Shown here piece by piece: positions 58,598-64,000 of a DNA stretch of 64,000 nucleotides; within the stretch, counting starts at the first letter, position 1; each line of letters begins with the position of its first letter. A program made the position numbers and the translations under genes. Below the pieces are notes generated by a model. That model worked only from the letters and a program-made list of their open reading frames with translations, was not told the origin of the DNA and did not search any database. Location: positions 1-64,000 of the forward strand of contig NZ_LATZ01000004.1 in assembly GCF_000981385.1 (NCBI RefSeq). The letters are read 5' to 3'. The stretch comes from Bacillus sp. SA1-12 (GTDB taxonomy: Bacteria > Bacillota > Bacilli > Bacillales > Bacillaceae).

Positions 58598-58716
58598 AAA
58601 AAGCACAAGCGCCTGGACCATTCCTGCAAGCATAAGGCACTTAAAATAGAAGTCGTTTTTTGCCTTCAATCCTAAGTGGCCAGACTTGCGAACATGGCGC
58701 TGGAACTAGACATCAA
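58598..58716. repeat. Intergenic element (family A) inside the metNPQ leader
   Basis: Starts AAGCACAAGCGCCTGGACC and ends GGCGCTGGAACTAGAC. The arms GCGCCTGG and GGCGCTGGA are partly complementary, and AAGGCAC/TTGCCTT words pair inside. It lies between the riboswitch terminator and metN. Confidence 0.6.
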
Positions 58717-58782
58717 GACTAAGAACAAATAGTTTTACTTGCTTAAACTTTTAAAAAATCATGTAAGGCAAGATAAGTAAAA

Positions 58783-58937
58783 AACCCTTCTGCTAAATGA
58801 GCAGAAAGGCATAACAAATGTCCTTTCTCTCATCTTCCAAAGCTTTAGCTTTGCGTGAATTGGCACCATTTCAACAGTGTTGATGGTTGCCGGGCTTCAT
58901 AGGGCACTTCCCTCCACCTCTCTTGATAAGAGATCAA
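58783..58937 (-). ncRNA. SAM-I (S-box) riboswitch with terminator
   Basis: On the minus strand CTCTTATCAAGAGAGGTGGAGGG opens the aptamer, followed by AAGCCCGGCAACC, both S-box signatures. P1 arms TCTCTTATC and GATGAGAGA are complementary. After the aptamer the stem CCTTTCTGCTC / GAGCAGAAAGG-type terminator (58785-58809) ends in six T. SAM binding should favour termination, shutting off metNPQ when methionine is plentiful. A TTGAAA/TATATA-type promoter lies just upstream. Confidence 0.95.
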
Positions 58938-59074
58938 ATTATATAATAAAAGTTTTTCATTAATTTCAAGTGAGCTTTAAATACGTTTGTGATTGTATCA
59001 TGCGCTTTAAAAGGATGTCAACAAATTCTCCTTAACTACCAATAAATTAATTTACTACTAAACTATTTTAGAAA

Positions 59075-59200
59075 AACAGAAGCTCCTTACTCAGCCTTAG
59101 GCAAATAAGACGAAATGGAATAAAAAGCGTTCGTTCTTTGCGTTAAATTCCATTTCTTCTAGCACCTACAGGATGCAGGCACTGAAGCTAAACACCGTTA
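59075..59200. repeat. Decayed intergenic element (family A)
   Basis: Words AGACGAAATGGAATAAAAAGCG and CATTTCTTCTAGCACCTACAGG are near-complementary parts of a family A copy. 58938-59074 and 59201-59270 hold only AT-rich filler. Confidence 0.45.
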
Positions 59201-59274
59201 CTTCGTTCATTGAATATTCCTTAAAATAAAAAAAGGATAACCTAGATCTTCTAAGCCATCCCCTCTAATACTAT

Positions 59275-60588
59275 TTATGATTGAAGCAGTTCCAATCCTT
59301 TAACACCTGTTGCTTTATAAATCGCTTGATCAAGATCTTCAATGATATCTTGAATATGTTCAATACCAACTGATAAGCGAATCAAATCTTCAGCCACACC
59401 GGATGCTTTTAGTTCCTCTGCGCTTAGCTGTTGGTGTGTAGTGCTGGCAGGATGAATGATTAGGCTTTTGGCATCCCCTACGTTTGCCACATGTGACCAT
59501 AATTCAACATGATTAATAACTGCTGCTCCTGCTTCACGGCCGCCTTTAATTCCAAATACAACGACCGAACCGGCGCCTTCCGGTAAATATTTAGCAGCCA
59601 AATTCTTTGCTGGATGATTTGAATGTTCCGGATATAACACCCATTTAACAGCTGGATGTTTTTCTAAGTACTTAACGATTTTTCGTGCGTTTGCAACATG
59701 TTCTTTCATCCGAATGTGTAGTGTTTCTAAACCTAAACTGAATTGAAATGCGTTATATGGACTAATTGCTGGACCTAAGTCCCTTAACAATTGTACACGA
59801 GCCTTAATAATAAATGCTTGTTCGCCCAGTGCTTCAGCATACACTAAATCATGGTAGCTTGGGTCTGGAGTTGTAAATCCAGGAAACCTAGGGTTATTCC
59901 AATCAAACTTTCCGCCATCAATGATGACCCCTCCAAGAGTTGTCCCATTTCCAAGCAGCCATTTTGTTGCGGAGTGCACAACGATATCTGCTCCATGTTC
60001 AATCGGCTTGCAAAGGAAAGGCGTTGCAAATGTATTATCAACGATTAAGGGTACCCCTGATTCATGCGCAATTTTCGCTGCTGCCTCAATATCCAGCACA
60101 TCTAAGCTTGGATTTCCGATCGTTTCAGCGAAAATGGCTTTTGTATTAGGAGTAATAGCAGATCGGAAATTTTCAGGGTTCTTTGGATCAACAAATACTG
60201 TTTTGATTCCATACTTAGGCAATGTATTAGCAAAAAGATTGTAGGTTCCACCGTATAATGTTGAAGCAGAAACAATTTCATCTCCTGCCCCAGCAATATT
60301 TAAAATGGAAAGGGTTATTGCTGCCATTCCGCTGGAAACAGCTAAGCTTCCTACCCCGCCTTCAAGCAGGGCAATTCTTTCTTCAAAGACAGTTGCTGTT
60401 GGGTTATGGATACGAGTATAAATATATCCTGGTTCTTTTAATCCAAAAAGATTTGCTGCGTGATCTGTATTCTCAAATAAATATGCATTTGATTGATAAA
60501 TTGGGGCAGATCTTGCACCAGTCATCGTATCTCTCTTTAATCCCCCATGAATTGTAATCGTCTCTGGCCGATATTTCTTCTCCTCCAT
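59275..60588 (-). CDS. metY: O-acetylhomoserine sulfhydrylase-type PLP enzyme MetY
   Basis: A 437-residue Cys/Met metabolism PLP enzyme. [10 protein letters not shown] carries the PLP lysine near 212, and [17 protein letters not shown] and [23 protein letters not shown] are typical. It makes homocysteine from O-acetylhomoserine and sulfide. The ATG at 60588 follows AGGAGG. It follows the metNPQ leader but lacks its own S-box. Members are also named O-acetylhomoserine aminocarboxypropyltransferase. Confidence 0.95.
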   Translation of the reverse strand: MEEKKYRPETITIHGGLKRDTMTGARSAPIYQSNAYLFENTDHAANLFGLKEPGYIYTRIHNPTATVFEERIALLEGGVGSLAVSSGMAAITLSILNIAGAGDEIVSASTLYGGTYNLFANTLPKYGIKTVFVDPKNPENFRSAITPNTKAIFAETIGNPSLDVLDIEAAAKIAHESGVPLIVDNTFATPFLCKPIEHGADIVVHSATKWLLGNGTTLGGVIIDGGKFDWNNPRFPGFTTPDPSYHDLVYAEALGEQAFIIKARVQLLRDLGPAISPYNAFQFSLGLETLHIRMKEHVANARKIVKYLEKHPAVKWVLYPEHSNHPAKNLAAKYLPEGAGSVVVFGIKGGREAGAAVINHVELWSHVANVGDAKSLIIHPASTTHQQLSAEELKASGVAEDLIRLSVGIEHIQDIIEDLDQAIYKATGVKGLELLQS

Positions 60589-60690
60589 CTGTTTTCCTCC
60601 TTATTCTTTATCTCACTAATAGGTTTTGTCTCTCGATCGAAAATTTTGAATATTCTATATCTATATGGTAAGCGATTCCAAGATGAATTT
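60589..60690 (-). promoter_or_regulatory. Leader of metY without S-box
   Basis: On the minus strand TTGGAA followed after 16 bases by TATAGA suggests a sigma-A promoter. No SAM riboswitch or T-box words are present. Confidence 0.4.
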
Positions 60691-60700
60691 TCAAGGATTA

Positions 60701-61024
60701 TCAGCAAGCGCTAAGCTTAATGATCGCATCAAACTTTAAAAAATCACGATAAGATCCTTTAATCGTTACTTTTCCAAACGCAATCAATTGTTTTAAACTG
60801 ACATGGTTTAATAAAACCTCTTCTAGGTCCTGACTTTCACCTTCTATGAGGAAGTCGATATGATTAGGGGGATAGAATAATGTTTTAGCACCATTTGATG
60901 ATAATTCAATGTAAATGCTATTTTCATGATGAGGTTTTATTTCTAATAAAAGAGTTTGATTCAAAAGAAGTGGGGCTAAAAACTGAGCCTTATTAAAATT
61001 AGCAATAAACGTAGTCATAAACAT
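60701..61024 (-). CDS. yusD: SCP2 sterol-binding domain protein YusD
   Basis: About 107 residues with an SCP2-like lipid-binding fold: FLAPLLLNQTLLLEIK, HIDFLIEGESQDLEEVLL and LIAFGKVTIKGSYRDFLK. Likely binds a hydrophobic ligand in the cytosol. GGGAGG precedes the ATG at 61024; the longer frame to 61045 begins ahead of that site. Confidence 0.85.
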   Translation of the reverse strand: MFMTTFIANFNKAQFLAPLLLNQTLLLEIKPHHENSIYIELSSNGAKTLFYPPNHIDFLIEGESQDLEEVLLNHVSLKQLIAFGKVTIKGSYRDFLKFDAIIKLSAC

Positions 61025-61165
61025 AAAAAAACCTCCCGATTTCAACCAAGCTATTTACTAACTTCATTGAATAACGGAAGAATCCTTTAAAAATAAGTCG
61101 ACAGTTTCTGCCTATTTTATTCATTTCATGCGAGTTCGTAACTATTTCCCAAGAAATATGTCAGA

Positions 61166-61468
61166 TCAGTGTACATATTGCTTAATTAATTCATGTAGAT
61201 AGCTTACAGATTGGAAGGCATATACCCTTTCCATCTCCTTGCCGTCATTATATATAAGTAAGCATGGCACACTTTCGATTTCCAACTCTTTTGCCTCATT
61301 TGGAAAGTAATTAAGGTTTACGGAGTGAATCACTATGGATGGCAATAATTCATCAATGACTGTTAACATCCGTTTTGCTACTTGACATGTCCCACACATA
61401 GGGGTATATAAGTACAAAAGCACAAGGCCCTCGTTTTGGATCATAAGCTGCTTTTTTTCCCATTCAAC
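61166..61468 (-). CDS. yusE: Thioredoxin-like protein YusE
   Basis: About 100 residues with a thioredoxin fold. The active site reads CGTC in YTPMCGTCQVAKRML and the cis-Pro loop is in ESVPCLLIY. Redox partner unknown. The start is uncertain: ATG at 61468 gives a normal family N-terminus, but its ribosome-binding site lies 16 bases away; an ATG at 61510 overlaps yusF. Confidence 0.85.
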   Translation of the reverse strand, partial: VEWEKKQLMIQNEGLVLLYLYTPMCGTCQVAKRMLTVIDELLPSIVIHSVNLNYFPNEAKELEIESVPCLLIYNDGKEMERVYAFQSVSYLHELIKQYVH

Positions 61469-61493
61469 CATAACTAAAAAAATAATACCCTTT

Positions 61494-61841
61494 CTATAGA
61501 TATTTTGCATTCACATCAATATTCGCACTTAATAACACAGATGCAACATGATGATCTGGCGCTGTCGCTACTTCACGGTAGGCTCTATCAATATAAAGAT
61601 GTGATGCTTCTGGTAATTCTCTTTTAAATTGCTTGCGCAGGCGATCACCTGCATCATCAGAATCAACTAAAATATATACATCCTTTAAAAATAATTCATC
61701 GATTAACTCATCAAGTTTTGCCACGCTTATCGTTCCATTTGTACAGATAATTTCGATTGGTTCATTTAAAACATTAAGCACTTTCTTCTTATCTGATTTA
61801 CCTTCAACGATTAATACCTTTTCAACCTCAACTAACGACAT
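61494..61841 (-). CDS. yusF: Toprim-domain protein YusF
   Basis: About 115 residues of a stand-alone Toprim domain, as in RNase M5. KVLIVEGKSDKKKV carries the conserved Glu and VYILVDSDDAGDRLRK the DxD pair. It may be a metal-dependent nuclease or regulator. CAGGTG precedes the ATG at 61841. Overlaps or abuts yusE. Confidence 0.85.
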   Translation of the reverse strand: MSLVEVEKVLIVEGKSDKKKVLNVLNEPIEIICTNGTISVAKLDELIDELFLKDVYILVDSDDAGDRLRKQFKRELPEASHLYIDRAYREVATAPDHHVASVLLSANIDVNAKYL

Positions 61842-62313
61842 AAACATCACCTGTTTTTATAGTAAAGTCTTTTCTATAAACTATTCGATTTGTCGAGGTT
61901 GTTTCCTTTTTATTAAATGTTTTTTCTCAAATTTAATCTTTTAGCTTAATAAAACTTGATTAGAAAAAACGTTTGAAAGAAACGACCTTTTAATTAAAGA
62001 AAGGGGAAGCGATCTCCCTTGTGACATTGCGGCATTCTAGCCCAACAAGTCAATCCAATGAGGAAGTAAAGGTAAAAAAGCCTTCTATTCCTGCTCTTTT
62101 TATAAAGAACGCGAGTGTTGATGTTGACTTTTCGTCAGGCGGAGGGATGTTCATTACTGCTTTATTGCTGGAAGAGAAATAGCATGTACTTCCTCTCAAA
62201 GAGGCAGCACTTGCACATCCTGTGCTTCAGAACTGGACAACAATACCCACACAAAGTATAAAAGCTACCTGCTTCCTTTGCTTTAAAAAAGAGCAGTGGA
62301 GTGATCCACTGCT
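61842..62313. repeat. Intergenic region with decayed family A element
   Basis: Between about 61990 and 62250: CTTCTATTCCTGCTC, AACGCGAGTGTTGATG, CGTCAGGCGG and ACTTGCACATCCTGTGCTTCAG. The last matches the copy at 38250 in reverse complement. No gene is seen in this gap. Confidence 0.5.
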
Positions 62314-62550
62314 TTAACACCAGCCATTCTCATCATCACAGTCAACATACTTCTGGTCTGAACCTGTCACAACATCTGAAAGCTGGTAAAAACGGCTCTT
62401 TTGAAATTCATAGCCTGCCTTTAAATCAAAGTTATTTTCCGATACCATTTGGCCAATTTTTTCCTCTTCAAGATAAAGATTCAATTGTCCTTCAGCAAAT
62501 TTTCCTATGACTCGATCCGTAATATCTAAACGTTGTTTCTCAAAAGACAT
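62314..62550 (-). CDS. yusG: YusG family protein (DUF2553)
   Basis: A 78-residue protein opening with SFEKQRLDITDRVIGKF and ending in an unusual DCDDENGWC tail with two cysteines. Matches B. subtilis YusG in size and position. AAGGAGGG precedes the ATG at 62550. Function unknown. Confidence 0.85.
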   Translation of the reverse strand: MSFEKQRLDITDRVIGKFAEGQLNLYLEEEKIGQMVSENNFDLKAGYEFQKSRFYQLSDVVTGSDQKYVDCDDENGWC

Positions 62551-62606
62551 ATGGACACCCTCCTTATCTATTTGTAGGGTGTCCATAAATCATGTTATCA
62601 TGCTAA

Positions 62607-62990
62607 TTAGTCTTCATTTGTCATTTCTACATATTGTTCAGCTGTCATTAAATTCTCAACGTCAGCTACATTTGCTGGTTCAATAACAATCATCCACGCT
62701 TTTTCATATGGTGATTCATTAACAAATTCCGGGCTATCATCAAGATCTTCGTTAATTTCTACAACCTTACCGCTGATTGGCGCATAAAGTTCAGAAACAG
62801 TTTTCACAGACTCAACACTGCCAAATGGCTCGTCCGCTTGGATTTCGTCACCAACTTGTGGCAATTCAACGAATACGATATCACCAAGCTCTGATTGTGC
62901 AAAGTCAGTAATACCAATGCGAACCTTATCTCCTTCAACCTTTACCCACTCATGTTCCTCAGAATAACGCAGTTCTTTAGGTGTGTTCAT
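62607..62990 (-). CDS. gcvH: Glycine cleavage system H protein
   Basis: A 127-residue lipoate carrier. Lipoylated lysine in [16 protein letters not shown] near 63. It shuttles methylamine in the glycine cleavage system and in Bacillus also serves as the acceptor for octanoyl transfer and LipA action. GGAGGT precedes the ATG at 62990; the frame to 63086 is non-coding leader. Confidence 0.97.
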   Translation of the reverse strand: MNTPKELRYSEEHEWVKVEGDKVRIGITDFAQSELGDIVFVELPQVGDEIQADEPFGSVESVKTVSELYAPISGKVVEINEDLDDSPEFVNESPYEKAWMIVIEPANVADVENLMTAEQYVEMTNED

Positions 62991-63096
62991 GTTCTTTACC
63001 TCCAGCATTCGTTCATTTTTAAGTAATCCAGTTTCTTTTTTTGAGTTATTCAATAATGTTGTACCAGTTTGTAGCAAACTATGCAAGAATTATCTA

Positions 63097-63456
63097 TTAA
63101 GATCCCCAGATTTCGGCATATTGCTCTTCTTTAAACCCAACAGTAACGGCATCTTCACCAGCAGCAATTGGCCGCTTAATTAACATGCCATCAGATGCCA
63201 ACAGCTTAAGCATTTTTTCCTCTGACATTGAATCCAGATTATCCTTTAAGCCAAGCTCCCGATATTTTTGACCGCTTGTGTTAAAGAATTTTTTTAGTTC
63301 CAATCCACTTTTTTTATAGAAAGACGCCAGCTCGTCCTTGCTTGGTGGATTTTCAACGATATGTATTTCATTGAAAGCAATATTATGTTCTTCCAGCCAT
63401 TTCTTTGCTTTACGGCAAGTACCACATTTAGGATACCAATAAAATTTTAAAGCCAT
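63097..63456 (-). CDS. yusI: ArsC/Spx-family protein YusI
   Basis: A 119-residue thioredoxin-fold protein of the ArsC/Spx superfamily. CGTC in YPKCGTCRKAKKWLEEH near residue 11, and a conserved RPIAAGEDAVTVGFKEEQYAEIW near the end. The fold is shared with arsenate reductases and transcription factor Spx; lacking evidence, activity is unknown. ATG at 63456. Confidence 0.9.
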   Translation of the reverse strand: MALKFYWYPKCGTCRKAKKWLEEHNIAFNEIHIVENPPSKDELASFYKKSGLELKKFFNTSGQKYRELGLKDNLDSMSEEKMLKLLASDGMLIKRPIAAGEDAVTVGFKEEQYAEIWGS

Positions 63457-63557
63457 ACCTCTCACCACCTACTCTTTTTATTTGATTTAACTTTATCTTA
63501 TCATATCAAGTCATACAAGCCTAATTAGTGATTTTCTAGTTTCTATTATTTAATATG

Positions 63558-63588
63558 AAAAAGAGGCTGTTTTTAACAGCCTCTTTGC
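63558..63588 (-). terminator. Terminator of fadE
   Basis: AAAGAGGCTGTT / AACAGCCTCTTT stem with a 3-base loop; T run on the minus strand. Confidence 0.85.
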
Positions 63589-64000
63589 TTATGATAAATA
63601 AGCATTTTTATCAATCAATGATGCCGCAATTTCGCGTTTTTTCGCGATTACATTGATTGGCGTATGTCGAGTAAATTTGCGTAATGCGGACAACATCATG
63701 CGTAATGCATCTCCTGACTCCGCAGCAATTAATGATTCTTTGGCATCAGCCTCAATTTCATTAAAAGCTTCCTGACAATATACTTGTGTATAGAGTAATT
63801 TTTGTTTACTTTTCTCTTCACCAGTTGCTGCAATTGCCTTTTCTGTTCGTAGAATGGCCGATTCCATGGCATAAACATTGCTTATGATATCCGCTATATT
63901 AACGAGAATTTCTTGTTCCTTCTGCAGGTCTTTTCCAAACTTTTGCGCTGCCAATCCAGCAATGAGAATTCCGATTTTCTTAGCATTTCTCAATAGGTAT
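63589..64000 (-). CDS. fadE: Acyl-CoA dehydrogenase FadE (YusJ), C-terminus only
   Basis: The last 136 residues of an acyl-CoA dehydrogenase; the start lies beyond the window. Words YLLRNAKKIGILIAGLAAQKFG, DIISNVYAMESAILRTEKAI and RKFTRHTPINVIAKKREIA are from the helical C-terminal domain that packs against FAD. It begins fatty-acid beta-oxidation. In B. subtilis yusJ is the first enzyme of the yusL-yusK-yusJ operon at this place. Confidence 0.88.
   Translation of the reverse strand, partial: YLLRNAKKIGILIAGLAAQKFGKDLQKEQEILVNIADIISNVYAMESAILRTEKAIAATGEEKSKQKLLYTQVYCQEAFNEIEADAKESLIAAESGDALRMMLSALRKFTRHTPINVIAKKREIAASLIDKNAYLS

Noticed and set aside
60589-60700. S-box or T-box upstream of metY
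   Set aside because: Signature words such as the S-box core or a T-box TGGN-type sequence were looked for and are absent.

Overview
The window looks like chromosomal DNA from a low-GC, endospore-forming member of the Bacillaceae. Sporulation genes (spo0M, yutH, yutC, lytH, yunB, yuiC) are scattered through it. The gene order yuiH-bioY / yuiF / pepA / yuiDCBA / yumB-yumC / yutM-dapF-yuzB-yutJ-yuzD-yutI / thrB-thrC-hom / yutH-G-F-E-D-C / lipA-lytH / yunB-F / sufCDSUB / metNPQ / yusD-E-F-G-gcvH-yusI-fadE is the one I know from Bacillus subtilis. Inserted genes, lost genes and diverged sequences argue against B. subtilis itself. I could not assign a species.

Layout. 1-7.0 kb is an accessory, decaying stretch: an IS110-type transposase cut by the window edge, a grpB gene truncated by that element, a PhzF-like gene, spo0M with a sigma-W promoter, broken ankyrin and MFS genes, a GC-richer helD, and a promoter/terminator pair that could encode a small RNA. 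7.0-12.3 kb is a four-carbon sugar-acid (threonate/erythronate) operon, kdgT-dtnK-pdxA2, next to a PrpR-like regulator. Three copies of one 17-bp palindrome mark its likely operator. 12.6-13.3 kb is a divergent pair of small genes with two LexA-like boxes. 13.5-30.4 kb holds biotin uptake (BirA-like site), an amino-acid antiporter, PepA, the yui genes, two NDH-2-like flavoproteins, a ferredoxin-NADP reductase, Fe-S scaffold proteins and DapF. 30.4-36.2 kb holds the threonine operon hom-thrC-thrB, a 2-hydroxyacid dehydrogenase and the spore-coat gene yutH. 36.5-49 kb holds the yut/yun cluster with an EAL protein and LipA. 49.3-54.5 kb is the SUF operon. 56-60.6 kb is methionine uptake under a SAM riboswitch, plus metY. 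60.7-64 kb is the yus genes and GcvH, ending inside fadE.

How the genes connect. SUF, YutM and YutI supply Fe-S clusters to LipA, and LipA with GcvH forms the lipoylation route. Hom-ThrC-ThrB, MetY and MetNPQ serve the aspartate/methionine branch. YumB, YutJ and YumC handle NAD(P)H redox.

Most of the window is conserved housekeeping sequence. The least expected signals are regulatory: the palindromic operators and degenerate AAA+ domain in the threonate locus, an inverted repeat that would mask the yunB ribosome-binding site, paired LexA-like boxes without a polymerase gene, a Rex-like site at yumB, a 21-bp tandem repeat before pepA, and a family of decayed palindromic intergenic elements, one of which sits inside the metNPQ leader. 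All calls are by eye; no database search or folding program was run.
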